Positions 33,420 to 41,191 of a stretch of 43,237 bases of DNA are shown piece after piece. The stretch spans positions 1 through 43,237 of the forward strand of contig JBIOWF010000114.1 of NCBI GenBank assembly GCA_044868295.1. Reading direction: 5' to 3'. This DNA comes from JBIOWF01 sp044868295. GTDB lineage: Bacteria > Actinomycetota > Actinomycetes > Streptosporangiales > Streptosporangiaceae. Each line of letters starts with the position of its first letter. The first letter of the stretch is position 1. The position numbers were made by a program, and so were the translations under genes. Under the pieces are notes generated by a model that worked only from the letters and a program-made list of their open reading frames with translations, was not told the DNA's origin and made no database searches.

Positions 33420-33551
33420 CTACTTGACCTCGGCGTGGACGACGATGCTCCCGCCGATGGCGGTGGCGGCGTCGCCCACCTGATTGTCGTGGATCCGATG
33501 ACTGATAGACGCGGTACGGCACTCACCGCTGACCGAGAGCGGCGTACGCGC
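33420..33551 (-). pseudogene. Possible 3' fragment of an unidentified gene
   Basis: A minus-strand frame of 43 codons with no usable start reads, in its second half, RIHDNQVGDAATAIGG and SIVVHAEVK before a TAG stop at 33420. It looks like the genuine end of a protein rather than GC-rich noise, but I cannot name the family. It sits next to another gene remnant. Confidence 0.25.
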
Positions 33552-33571
33552 TCATCACCGATCGGCTTGAT

Positions 33572-33907
33572 TCACGAGGTGAGCGCCTCGACCCTGCGGA
33601 TGACCTCCCGGCAGAACGCGGCGACGCCGCCGGGGTCGTCGATGAACTGGGACGGCTTGATGCAGAAGGTCGTGTACCCGGCGGCGATCCGTTCTGGGAT
33701 GTGCTCAAGAGCCTGGCCCAGATCGGCGCATGACTCGTCGTCGGGGAAGACGGCGCGGGTGCCACCGATCAGTTCCGGCTCGGAGATGTCCCGCCCGGCG
33801 GCGGCCAGGCCGTCCGCGAGACGCCTCATGTCCTCCTCCGTCGGGTAGCCCAGGGGGTTGAAGCCGTGGCCGTACCGGACCAGTCTGCGCAGCAGCGGCC
33901 CGTGCAC
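33572..33907 (-). pseudogene. 5'-truncated luciferase-like (F420-type) monooxygenase remnant
   Basis: The 111-residue frame (GTG at 33907) matches the C-terminal third of LLM-class oxidoreductases: LLRRLVRYGHGFNPLGYPTE, then LIGGTRAVFPDDESCADLGQ, TTFCIKPSQFIDDP and a final CREVIRRVEAL. The preceding two thirds, with the flavin/F420-binding TIM-barrel strands, are absent: 21 bases upstream the FAH-family gene ends. The C-terminal piece alone cannot fold into the barrel, so I regard it as a remnant at the tail of the hpaE-hpaD operon. It may mark an oxidoreductase once part of the pathway. Confidence 0.75.
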
Positions 33908-33928
33908 GGCCGCGCCGCGCTGACATGG

Positions 33929-34777
33929 TCAGCCCCTCTTTGGCGGCCTGATTCCGCGGAACTCCCAGTCACCGCCGAACGCGGTCGAGACGACCTCTTC
34001 GGAGGAGGTGGGCTGGGCTCCGACGTCGGCCCGGATCGGGGTGGGGCCGGTGACGATGTGGTTGGTCAGCGTGCCGAGACCCTCCACGGAGACTTCGACG
34101 ACGTCACCCGGCTGGACGGGACGGGAGTTGGCCGGAGTGCCCGACAGCAGCACGTCACCGGGATAAAGCGTGATCGTACGGGCGATATCGGCCACCAGGT
34201 AGTGCATGTCCCACTCCATCTCGGCGGTGGAGCCGTCCTGTGCCGGCACACCGTTGATGTGGGTGCGCAGCCACTTGTCCCGGAAGTCCCAGTCCGTGAC
34301 CAGGCCTGGGCCCAGCGGGCACAGGGTGTCGGAGCCTTTGACCCGGAGCATGGAGCCGGCGTCCGTGTCCCGGAAGTCGTGCAGGCCGTAGTCATTGGCG
34401 ATGGTGTAGCCCGCGATGTACTCCCCCGCCTCCGCCGGCGAGATGTTGCGCGCGGTCCTGCCGATGACGATGGCGACCTCGCCCTCGTAGTTGAGGTACT
34501 GGCAGCCCTCCGGCCGGACGATCGCGCCGTTGTGCGAGTTCAGCGACGACGTCGGCTTGTGGAAGTAGGTCGGCGTCGGGGTGAGGCTGATCTGGAACTC
34601 CTCGACCCGGCTGCGGTGGTTCAGGTGCACCGCAATGATCTTGCTTGGCACGACCGGGGGCAGATGGACCGCGTCGGAGATCTTGACACGCCGCCCGTCC
34701 CCGGCGACGAGCTCCTCCCCGTCCCGGAGCACCTGTACGGCGGCGCCGTCCAGGAGGATTCGCCTGTACTCAGCCAT
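33929..34777 (-). CDS. Fumarylacetoacetate-hydrolase-family protein (HpaG/HpcE-like)
   Basis: A 282-residue FAH-family enzyme. Metal ligands are expected in NYEGEVAIVIGRTARN (two Glu) and in ANDYGLHDFRDTDAG (Asp); KIIAVHLNHRSRVEEF, PTYFHKPTSSL and LSGTPANSRPVQPGDVVEV are typical. In homoprotocatechuate breakdown HpaG-type members isomerise/decarboxylate 5-oxopent-3-ene-1,2,5-tricarboxylate; others are hydrolases. The ATG at 34777 overlaps the end of the dioxygenase gene by 8 bases; the longer frame to 34894 is antisense-like and rejected. Context (HpaD- and HpaE-like enzymes directly upstream in the same operon) favours the HpaG reaction. It is followed only by a gene remnant, and HpaF, HpaH and HpaI functions are not in the window. 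Confidence 0.85.
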   Translation of the reverse strand: MAEYRRILLDGAAVQVLRDGEELVAGDGRRVKISDAVHLPPVVPSKIIAVHLNHRSRVEEFQISLTPTPTYFHKPTSSLNSHNGAIVRPEGCQYLNYEGEVAIVIGRTARNISPAEAGEYIAGYTIANDYGLHDFRDTDAGSMLRVKGSDTLCPLGPGLVTDWDFRDKWLRTHINGVPAQDGSTAEMEWDMHYLVADIARTITLYPGDVLLSGTPANSRPVQPGDVVEVSVEGLGTLTNHIVTGPTPIRADVGAQPTSSEEVVSTAFGGDWEFRGIRPPKRG

Positions 34778-35654
34778 TGGTCCACCCCTGTACCGGCCGG
34801 TCGAACCAGATGTGCGCCTGGCCCGTACCCACCGAGTTCTCGTATTCGCCGTACTGCCGGCCGCGCGCGACGCAGGACTCCTCGCCGAGGGCACCGATCA
34901 TCATCAGGTAGTGCCCGAAGCGGGCCTCAGGTTTGTACCTGAGGAACTCCGGCATGGTCTTCACGACCAGGTCGTGCCGGCCTTCCTTGAACCAGGCGAT
35001 CCGCTCCTCGTCGGCGGCTCTCGCCTCCGGCGTGAAGATGTGGACGGGGTCGCCGGGCTCGTGGTCGCGGATCTGGCGAAGCGGCCAGAACGTGTGCGAC
35101 AGGGCGCCGGACGCCACCAGCAGCACCTTGCGGTCCACGGCCGCGATGCCGTCCGCAAGCGCGCGGCCGAGCCGCAGGTGATCCTCGACGTCCCCGGTCT
35201 GGCAGACCCCGATCGAGATCCACCGCTTGTCGAGGCCCTCGCCGAGGTACTTCCACAGGTTGATCGTCGCGTAGTAGACCGGAAGGTACTGGTCGTCGAT
35301 CGCGGTGATCCACGTGCCGCGCTCGTCGGCGTGCGCGGCGATGGCGTGCGCCAGCTCCGGGTCACCGGGATAGTCGTAGGGGATGCGGCACATGCCGCGC
35401 GGCAGTTCCTCTGAGGTGAACAGCCCGGCCCTGCGGTCCTGGGCGGTGACGACGAACTCGACCGTGGTGGCCCAGTGCGAGTCGAGCACGACGACCGTGT
35501 CGTAGTCGAGCGCCTCGAAGACCTCTTTCCGGATCTCCTCCAGCCCGTCGACCAGGGTGTAGTCCCGGCCGTTGTTGAGCTCCAGCCGGGTCTCCAGCGG
35601 CAGCATGATGCTGGGCGTGTGGGCGAGCAGCCCGGCCCCGACTACTTCACCCAT
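34770..35654 (-). CDS. hpaD: Class III extradiol dioxygenase, HpaD-like
   Basis: A 294-residue LigB-superfamily dioxygenase resembling E. coli HpaD (3,4-dihydroxyphenylacetate 2,3-dioxygenase, 283 residues). Fe(II) ligands are expected as His12 (GLLAHTPS) and His60 (VVLDSHW) plus a Glu near residue 240; LLVASGALSHTFWPLRQ holds the second-shell His region, and NSVGTGQAHIWF is the family ending. It opens a catechol ring next to the hydroxyls to give a muconic semialdehyde, the substrate of the dehydrogenase encoded immediately upstream, whose stop it overlaps by 13 bases. The exact catechol (homoprotocatechuate or a relative) is inferred from the gene set. Confidence 0.88.
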   Translation of the reverse strand: MGEVVGAGLLAHTPSIMLPLETRLELNNGRDYTLVDGLEEIRKEVFEALDYDTVVVLDSHWATTVEFVVTAQDRRAGLFTSEELPRGMCRIPYDYPGDPELAHAIAAHADERGTWITAIDDQYLPVYYATINLWKYLGEGLDKRWISIGVCQTGDVEDHLRLGRALADGIAAVDRKVLLVASGALSHTFWPLRQIRDHEPGDPVHIFTPEARAADEERIAWFKEGRHDLVVKTMPEFLRYKPEARFGHYLMMIGALGEESCVARGRQYGEYENSVGTGQAHIWFDRPVQGWTNG

Positions 35655-37102
35655 GGCGCGGTCACCGTGTTCTTGACGTCGCAGTAGAAATCGAAGCTCC
35701 AGTCGCCGCCCTCGCGGCCGACCCCGGACAGGCGCGCGCCGCCGAAGGGGGCTCGCAGGTCGCGGACGAAGAAGCAGTTCACCCAGACCGTCCCGGCCAC
35801 GAGCCGGCCGCTGACGCGCGCGGCCCGCTCGGCGTCGCCGGTGACGACCACAGCGGCGAGCCCGAACCGGGTGCCGTTGGCGAGCTCGACGGCCCGCTCC
35901 TCGGTCGAGAAGGTCTGCAGCGTGAGGACCGGCCCGAAGACCTCCTCCGTGAGGATCTCGGCGTCGTCCCGGGCTCCGGTGAGGAGCGTGGGCCGGTAGT
36001 ACAGGCCGCCGAGCTCGGTGTTGGGCCCGCCGCCGAGCGCCGCCGTCGCCCCGCCCGCGACGGCCCGCCGGACGAATCCATCGATGCGGTCGACGTGCTC
36101 GCGGTGAACGTTCGGCCCGATGTCGGTCGCCTCGTCACGCGGGTCGCCCTGCCTGAGCTGCGCCGCCCTGGCCACGAAGCGCCTGGTGAACTCGTCCGCC
36201 ACCGACTCGTCGACCAGCAGCCGGGTGCCCGCCAGGCAGACCTGCCCGGCGTTGTCGTACTGCTCGACGGCCAGGTCGACGGCGAGGTCGAGATCGGCGT
36301 CGGCGAAGACGAGCAGCGGCGACTTGCCGCCGAGCTCCAGGCTGAGGGGCGTGAGATTGGGCGCCGCGGCGGCCGCGATGTGCCCGGCGGTGGGCACGGA
36401 CCCGGTGAAGCTGATCCGGCTGACTCCGGGGTGGGCGACCAGCGGCGCGCCGACCTCCTCGCCGTATCCCTGGACGACGTTCAGCACGCCCGGCGGCAGA
36501 CCGGCCGCCGCGGCGATGTCCGCGAGGAGGGAGGCGGTGAGCGGTGACCATTCGGCGGGTTTGAGCACGACGGTGTTCCCCGCCGCGAGCGCGGGGGCTA
36601 CCTTCCAGGTGGCCAGCATCAAAGGGGCGTTCCATGGCGTGATCAGCACGCAGACGCCCGCGGGATCCCAGCTCACATGGTTGGTGTGACCGCGCGTGTC
36701 GAAGTCGTCGTGTCCGAGCCGGAGCAGGTGGTCGGCGAAGAACCGGAAGTTGTGCGCGACCCGGGGCATGACGCCGTTGCGGTGCGAGCGCAGTAGAGCG
36801 CCGTTGTCCGTGGTCTCCACGATCGCGAGTTCTTCCAGCCGCTTCTCGACACCGTCGGCGATGGCGTGCAGGATCCGCGCGCGTTCCGCGGGGCCGGTGG
36901 CGGCCCAGGCGGGGAAGGCCGCGCGGGCGGTCGCGACGGCGGCCGACGCCTCGGCGGGGCCACCGCGGGCGATCTCGGCGATGGCGGCGCCGTCGATCGG
37001 CGACACGTCGGTGAACGTCGTGTCGGAGGCGATCCGTTCACCCCCGATCCAGTGCCGGGTGTCGACCGTCACGCCGGCGACGGTGGTGAGGTGTTCAGGC
37101 AT
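35642..37102 (-). CDS. hpaE: Aldehyde dehydrogenase, HpaE-like (carboxymethyl-hydroxymuconate semialdehyde)
   Basis: A 486-residue NAD-dependent aldehyde dehydrogenase. ITPWNAPLMLATWKVAPALA contains the catalytic Asn, LELGGKSP the general base Glu, and NAGQVCLAGTRLLV the nucleophilic Cys; VFGPVLTLQTF and an ending GREGGDWSFDFYCDVKNT match HpaE/HpcC, which oxidises 5-carboxymethyl-2-hydroxymuconate semialdehyde. The start is ATG 37102, with GAGGAC 7 bases upstream; an in-frame ATG at 37138 lies in the -10 of the promoter and is rejected. It heads a minus-strand operon with the dioxygenase and FAH-family genes, under operator B. Confidence 0.88.
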   Translation of the reverse strand: MPEHLTTVAGVTVDTRHWIGGERIASDTTFTDVSPIDGAAIAEIARGGPAEASAAVATARAAFPAWAATGPAERARILHAIADGVEKRLEELAIVETTDNGALLRSHRNGVMPRVAHNFRFFADHLLRLGHDDFDTRGHTNHVSWDPAGVCVLITPWNAPLMLATWKVAPALAAGNTVVLKPAEWSPLTASLLADIAAAAGLPPGVLNVVQGYGEEVGAPLVAHPGVSRISFTGSVPTAGHIAAAAAPNLTPLSLELGGKSPLLVFADADLDLAVDLAVEQYDNAGQVCLAGTRLLVDESVADEFTRRFVARAAQLRQGDPRDEATDIGPNVHREHVDRIDGFVRRAVAGGATAALGGGPNTELGGLYYRPTLLTGARDDAEILTEEVFGPVLTLQTFSTEERAVELANGTRFGLAAVVVTGDAERAARVSGRLVAGTVWVNCFFVRDLRAPFGGARLSGVGREGGDWSFDFYCDVKNTVTAPWVK

Positions 37103-37119
37103 CGACACGTCCTCATATC

Positions 37120-37163
37120 GTTTGGCTCCAAACAACATAGAGTGCGGCCATGCGTCGGGTCAA
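37120..37163 (-). promoter_or_regulatory. Promoter and operator B of the hpaE-hpaD operon
   Basis: Minus strand: -35 TTGACC (37163-37158), 18-base spacer, -10 TATGTT (37139-37134), then directly the perfect 14-base palindrome GTTTGG-CT-CCAAAC (37133-37120). The predicted start near 37127 is inside the operator, 18 bases before the ATG. This is the best copy of the six-site motif. Confidence 0.85.
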
Positions 37164-37206
37164 GACATCATCCGACCGTCAGTCTTCCGTTCGCCGATCC
37201 GGCGAG

Positions 37207-37224
37207 TATTGTTTGCATCCTAAC
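37207..37224 (+). promoter_or_regulatory. Promoter (-10) and operator D of the puuC-puuD operon
   Basis: -10 TATTGT (37207-37212) overlaps the operator GTTTGCATCCTAAC (37211-37224; two mismatches to the consensus), which ends 17 bases before the GTG start. The -35 is not convincing. It is the divergent partner of operator B, 77 bases away. Confidence 0.7.
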
Positions 37225-37241
37225 GTTTCGGAGGTCCTGAG

Positions 37242-38714
37242 GTGACTCACGCTGCATGGCTGGAGCGGGCCGCCGCTCTCAAGCCCCCCACCGCCCACCA
37301 CATCGACGGCGGCGACGTCGCCGGAGCCGGCACCTTCGAGGTGATCTCACCCCGCGACGGCCGCCCACTCGCCGAAGTCGCGAACGCCGGGCAGGCCGAG
37401 GCCGACGCGGCGGTCGCCGCCGCCCGGCACGCGTTCGACCACGGGCCTTGGCCCCGCCTCGCCCCCGCCGAACGCGGCCAGGTCCTCCAGCGCCTCGCCG
37501 ATCTGGTCGAGTCGCACCGGACGGAACTGGCCCTCCTGATCAGCCTGGAAATGGGCAAGCCGATCAACGACGCGTACGGCATCGAGCTGCGAGCGGTCAT
37601 CGCCACCCTGCGCTACTACGGCGAACTCGCCGGCAAGATCGCCGACGAGTCCCCGCAGACCGCCTCCGACGCGCTCGCCCTGGTCACCCGCGAGCCCGTC
37701 GGCGTGGTCGCCGCGATCGTGCCGTGGAACTTCCCACTCACCCTCGCCACCTGGAAGATCGCCCCCGCGCTGGCGGCCGGGTGCACCGTGGTGCTGAAGC
37801 CGTCCGAGCAGACCCCGCTGTCGGCCCTGCGCCTCGGGCAGCTCGCCACCGAGGCCGGGGTGCCGCCGGGGGCGCTCAACGTGATCGCCGCGTACGGGCG
37901 GGAGGCGGGCGTCGCCCTCGGCACCCACCCCGACGTGGACGTGCTGGCCTTCACCGGATCCACCGCCGTCGGCCGCCACTACCTGCACTACGCGGCGGAC
38001 AGCAACCTCAAGCGCGTCTGGCTGGAGCTGGGCGGCAAATCACCCAACATCGTCTTTCCGGACGCTCCCGACCTGGACACCGCCGCCGCGACCGCGGCCT
38101 GGGGGATCTTCTTCAACTCCGGCGAGATGTGCACGGCGCCGTCGCGGCTCCTGGTGCATTCGTCCATCGCCGACCGCGTCGTGGACGCCGTGATCGACCG
38201 GGCCCGCTCGCTGCGCGTCGGCGACCCGCTGGACCCGGCGACCGAGATGGGGCCCATCGCGACCGCCCGCCAGCTCGACACCGTACGGGGCTACATCGAG
38301 GCGGGCCGTACGGAGGGAGCGCGGCTCCGGACCGGCGGCAGACGACTGGAGCGGCCCGGCCACTACCTGGAGCCGACCGTTTTCGACCAGGTGTCCCCGA
38401 AGATGACGATCGCCCGCGAGGAGATCTTCGGCCCCGTCCTTTCCGTCTTCACCTTCGACACCGTCGAGGAGGCCGTCGCCCTCGCCAACGACAGCGCGTA
38501 CGGCCTGGCCGCCGGCCTGTGGACGTCCGACGTGTCCACCGCGATAAAGGTCGGCCGCGCGCTGCGGGCGGGCACCGTGTGGGTCAACTGCTACGAGGAG
38601 GGCGGCCTCAACGTCCCGTTCGGCGGCTACAAGCAGTCGGGTAACGGCCGCGACAAGTCCGCCCACGCCCTGGAGAAGTTCACCGAGCTCAAGACCACCT
38701 GGATCCAGCTGTGA
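37242..38714 (+). CDS. Aldehyde dehydrogenase, PuuC-like
   Basis: A 490-residue NAD(P)-dependent aldehyde dehydrogenase similar to PuuC (gamma-glutamyl-gamma-aminobutyraldehyde dehydrogenase) and betaine-aldehyde-type enzymes. AAIVPWNFPLTLATWKIAPA holds the catalytic Asn, LELGGKSPNIVF the Glu, and NSGEMCTAPSRLLV the Cys; GGYKQSGNGRDKSAHALEKF is the usual end. The start is GTG 37242 with GGAGG 7 bases before it. The PuuD-like gene overlaps its stop in GTGA fashion, so the pair works in sequence: oxidise a gamma-glutamylated amino-aldehyde, then remove the glutamate. The GS-like ligase with the same operator at 17 kb would make the first intermediate. Confidence 0.85.
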   Translation: MTHAAWLERAAALKPPTAHHIDGGDVAGAGTFEVISPRDGRPLAEVANAGQAEADAAVAAARHAFDHGPWPRLAPAERGQVLQRLADLVESHRTELALLISLEMGKPINDAYGIELRAVIATLRYYGELAGKIADESPQTASDALALVTREPVGVVAAIVPWNFPLTLATWKIAPALAAGCTVVLKPSEQTPLSALRLGQLATEAGVPPGALNVIAAYGREAGVALGTHPDVDVLAFTGSTAVGRHYLHYAADSNLKRVWLELGGKSPNIVFPDAPDLDTAAATAAWGIFFNSGEMCTAPSRLLVHSSIADRVVDAVIDRARSLRVGDPLDPATEMGPIATARQLDTVRGYIEAGRTEGARLRTGGRRLERPGHYLEPTVFDQVSPKMTIAREEIFGPVLSVFTFDTVEEAVALANDSAYGLAAGLWTSDVSTAIKVGRALRAGTVWVNCYEEGGLNVPFGGYKQSGNGRDKSAHALEKFTELKTTWIQL

Positions 38715-39625
38715 CCGCCCGAAGCGTCCAACGCGTCCAACGCGTCCAACGCGTCCAACGCGCCAAGAGCGATCCGAACGGCCAGGCCGATCCGAGCGTT
38801 CGGGTCGATCCGAGGGTTCGGGCTGACTCTGATCTTCGGGCTGATCTTCGGGCTGATCCGAGCGTTCGGGTCGATCCCAGCGTTCGAGGTGACCGAGGCG
38901 CCAGGAGCGCCCGGCGGCCGCTCATCGCCGTGCCTGCCCGGTTCTCCGCCTCCGCTTCGGCGCTGCGATACGCGGCGGAGGTCAACGCCCGGGCGCTGGT
39001 CGAAGCGGTCTACCGGGCGGGCGGCGAGCCGTACGGCATGCATCCGCACGCGCCGGGCGGCGTCGCCGACGACGCGGACGTGGCCGAGCGGCTGTCCCGC
39101 TGCGACGGCCTCCTACTCCCCGGCGGCGGCGACATCTCACCCAGCAGGTACGCCATGGGCGACGCGCACGAGGCGGTCTACGACGTGGACGAGGAGCAGG
39201 ACGCCTTCGACTTCGCCCTAGCGCGGGCGGCGCTGGCTGCCGGCCTGCCCACCCTCGCCGTGTGCCGCGGACTGCAGGTGGTCAACACGGTCCTGGGCGG
39301 GACACTCCGCCAGGACATGGGCGGCCCCGGCGCCGAGCACCGGCACGTGGTCCATCCCGCACAGGTGACGCCCGGCTCGCTTCTCGGCGCGGTGCTCGAC
39401 GCGGAGAAGGCGCAGATCTCCTGCTACCACCACCAGTGCGTGGACCGCCTCGGAGAGTGGCTCACGGTCACCGCGACGGCGGCGGACGGCACCGTCGAGG
39501 CGCTGGAACTGACGGACGCGAAAGGCTGGTTCCTCGCCGTCCAATGGCATCCGGAGGACACCGCCGCCATGGACATCGCCAACCAGGCCATCTTCGACGC
39601 CCTGGTCACCGCGGCCCGCCAATGA
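38711..39625 (+). CDS. PuuD-like gamma-glutamyl hydrolase with repeat-built N-terminal extension
   Basis: A 304-residue class I amidotransferase-like hydrolase. The catalytic triad is visible: Cys185 in LAVCRGLQVVNTVLGG, His280 and Glu282 in AVQWHPEDT; LLLPGGGDISPSRYA is the conserved oxyanion region. PuuD and AtdA2-like members cleave or transfer a gamma-glutamyl group. The family domain begins only at residue 69 (RRPLIAVPARFS). The GTG at 38711, overlapping the dehydrogenase stop, is the only ATG/GTG/TTG in frame before that point, so about 68 residues of VQR and DPSVRVDP-type repeats should be translated as an Arg-rich leader. It probably does not affect catalysis. Expected role: release of glutamate and the carboxylic acid product. 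Confidence 0.85.
   Translation: MTARSVQRVQRVQRVQRAKSDPNGQADPSVRVDPRVRADSDLRADLRADPSVRVDPSVRGDRGARSARRPLIAVPARFSASASALRYAAEVNARALVEAVYRAGGEPYGMHPHAPGGVADDADVAERLSRCDGLLLPGGGDISPSRYAMGDAHEAVYDVDEEQDAFDFALARAALAAGLPTLAVCRGLQVVNTVLGGTLRQDMGGPGAEHRHVVHPAQVTPGSLLGAVLDAEKAQISCYHHQCVDRLGEWLTVTATAADGTVEALELTDAKGWFLAVQWHPEDTAAMDIANQAIFDALVTAARQ
38724..38890 (+). repeat. Two tandem-repeat blocks in the 5' end of the puuD-like gene
   Basis: Block 1: four perfect copies of the 9-mer GCGTCCAAC (38724-38759), encoding VQR repeats. Block 2 (about 38768-38890): imperfect 18-base units of the form GATCCGAGCGTTCGGGTC mixed with a 12-base GATCTTCGGGCT, encoding DPSVRV and DLRA. All unit lengths are multiples of three. 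Confidence 0.9.
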
Positions 39626-39664
39626 TCCCGGCGTAGCGTGGTGACCGGGCCGAACCGACCCGCG

Positions 39665-39775
39665 CCCAGATGCCAGGCGAGCCGCGGGGAGGCTCGCGCG
39701 CCGAGACACCGGGCGGGCCGACCGGGAAGCTCCACGCCCGAGACACCAGGCGGGCCGACCGGGGAGGTTCCGCGC
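39665..39775. repeat. 37-bp intergenic tandem repeat
   Basis: Three contiguous imperfect 37-base copies (starting near 39665, 39702 and 39739) sharing cores such as CGAGACACC and GGCGGGCCGACCGGG. They fill most of the 191-base gap between the convergent puuD-like and acetoacetate-decarboxylase-like genes. No spacers, so not CRISPR. No terminator hairpin was obvious besides this. Confidence 0.8.
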
Positions 39776-39816
39776 GCCGGGGTGTCCCCGCGCGCGAAAC
39801 CGATGGCGGCCGATCG

Positions 39817-40614
39817 TCAGTCGACGGTGGAGGTGCCGCTTTCCAGGAGTTTGCCGCCGTTCCAGGTGACGCCGACCTGGCGGTAGTAGGCGCCGATCAC
39901 CTCGTGGATCTCCAGCCGGGACAGCTCCTCCGTGGGCGCCTCGAACAGGCTCAGCTCGGCGTCGGCCGCCCACGGCTGCCCGCCCTCGAAAGCGGCGGCG
40001 CCCGACTCGATGAGCTCATCCAGCGCCTGGCCCTTTCCGGGCTCGATGTGCGGAAGCCACCGGTGGTGGGCCATCGGGTGCCCGTTGACGAACCCGTTGG
40101 ACTCCGCCGGCTCGCGCAGGGTGACGACGGCTTCGGCGAGCCGGCGATCGGCCGCCGCCAGCGTCGCGCCGAACCGGGCGCCGGACGAGATGCGGGGCGC
40201 CGGGCCGTACGGGTGGGGGCGGGTCATGTGGATCGACCCGAGCTTCTTCGGGTAGCCCTGGTGCAGGCCGCGTGCGATGGCGAAGTCCTTGTCGACCCAG
40301 ATGTAGACGCAGCGGGAGTACGTCCGGCGGCCGTACTTGCACCGGACGACCGCGAACGCCTCCTTGTACTGGGCACGCACCGGATCGAGCAGTTCCTCCC
40401 TCGACTCCCCGCAGGACTGCCAGTCGGCCCAGATGAGCGCCACCGCGCCGGGGTCCTCGTCGGCGAGCGTCAGCGGCGCGGGCAGCAGCTCGGCGACGCG
40501 GGCCGGGTCGGTGCGGTACTCGATGGTGATCAGGTCACCGGAGTAGTGCCACGGCGGCGAGGGGACGAGCGACGAGGCGCCCGTCGCGGTCTTGGGATGG
40601 AAGAAACCCTTCAT
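39817..40614 (-). CDS. Acetoacetate-decarboxylase-superfamily protein
   Basis: A 265-residue member of the acetoacetate decarboxylase (ADC) fold. The Schiff-base lysine is expected in GLHQGYPKKLGSI (Lys123 or Lys124), and the text AELLPAPL, ADWQSCGE, ARFGATLA and MAHHRWLPHIEPG fits the family. Relatives decarboxylate beta-keto acids or act as aldolase-dehydratases or enol-lactone hydrolases on aromatic breakdown products, so a late step of the island's pathway is reasonable. The ATG at 40614 has GAGGAGG 5 bases upstream; the 25-residue longer frame is rejected. It is last in the minus-strand operon APC permease-(SDR remnant)-this gene under operator E. Confidence 0.82.
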   Translation of the reverse strand: MKGFFHPKTATGASSLVPSPPWHYSGDLITIEYRTDPARVAELLPAPLTLADEDPGAVALIWADWQSCGESREELLDPVRAQYKEAFAVVRCKYGRRTYSRCVYIWVDKDFAIARGLHQGYPKKLGSIHMTRPHPYGPAPRISSGARFGATLAAADRRLAEAVVTLREPAESNGFVNGHPMAHHRWLPHIEPGKGQALDELIESGAAAFEGGQPWAADAELSLFEAPTEELSRLEIHEVIGAYYRQVGVTWNGGKLLESGTSTVD

Positions 40615-40624
40615 GTTCGCCTCC

Positions 40625-40801
40625 TCAGGCGGGGAAGATCGATGCGGCCAGGCCGCCGAGGTCGATGAGCCGGGCTGCGCGGTCGGCACCGGAAACAGCC
40701 CTGGAAAGAGCCCTGGAAAGAGCCCCGGAAACAGTCCTGGAAACAGTCCTGGAAAGAGCGTGGAGCGCGCGAGGTCGAGCTCTGGCGAGCGAGGAGTCCA
40801 T
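40625..40801 (-). CDS. 58-residue repeat-containing ORF of doubtful coding status
   Basis: The ATG (40801-40799) overlaps the stop of the SDR remnant as TGATG, and the frame ends 11 bases before the ADC-like start. The middle is a 4-residue repeat (SRTVSRTVSGALSRALSRAV) made by a 12-base DNA repeat; the end reads DRAARLIDLGGLAASIFPA. It may be a decayed C-terminus of a lost gene or a translational bridge. No family recognised. It is in frame with the 5' part of the SDR remnant. Confidence 0.3.
   Translation of the reverse strand: MDSSLARARPRALHALSRTVSRTVSGALSRALSRAVSGADRAARLIDLGGLAASIFPA
40691..40762. repeat. 12-bp tandem repeat
   Basis: Six contiguous copies of GGAAASAGYCCT-like units (40691-40762), varying at two or three positions. 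It lies between the ADC-like gene and the SDR remnant and inside the 58-codon frame. Confidence 0.9.
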
Positions 40802-41137
40802 CACGGACTCCTCGGAGTGAGAGCGAAGTCGAAGGCCACCGTGCCGGGATCGACCGACGTGGTCCCGCCGTCCACGGTGAGGACGGCGCCGTTGACGTAG
40901 GACGCCTGCGGGCCCGCCAGCCAGAGGATCGCCTGGGCGACCCTCGACGGCGCCTGGCGCGGTGACATCGGCGACGTGAACGAGCGCGCCGGTCCGCTCG
41001 GCGACCAGATCGAGGACCGCCCCGAGTCGCCCGCAGATCACCACCCGGGCGCCCCTGGCCGCGGCCGACTCGGCGACCGCCGCCCCGATTCCGCCGCCCG
41101 CGCCGGTGACGATCACCACGGGCCGGTCCGTCGTCAT
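40801..41137 (-). pseudogene. SDR (short-chain dehydrogenase) remnant with internal deletion and frameshift
   Basis: The ATG at 41137 starts a normal SDR Rossmann motif: VVIVTGAGGGIGAAVAESAA, ARGARVVICGR and then VHVADVTAPG. Just after this, about residue 64, the C-terminal end of an SDR appears in another frame: RVAQAILWLAGPQASYVNGA, VLTVDGGTTSVDPGT, ending at TGA 40801-40803. The central 120-130 residues with the catalytic Ser, Tyr and Lys are missing. It cannot be an active enzyme. It lies between the permease and ADC-like genes and shows that this operon once carried a dehydrogenase. Confidence 0.8.
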
Positions 41138-41191
41138 GTCGATCTCCCCAAAAAGGCCCGGCGGTCGGTCCGCCGGGCCGGTTGGCTGGGA

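Noticed and set aside
39665..39775. CRISPR-like array from 37-bp repeats
   Set aside because: The copies are contiguous with no spacers, are imperfect, and no cas gene is present.
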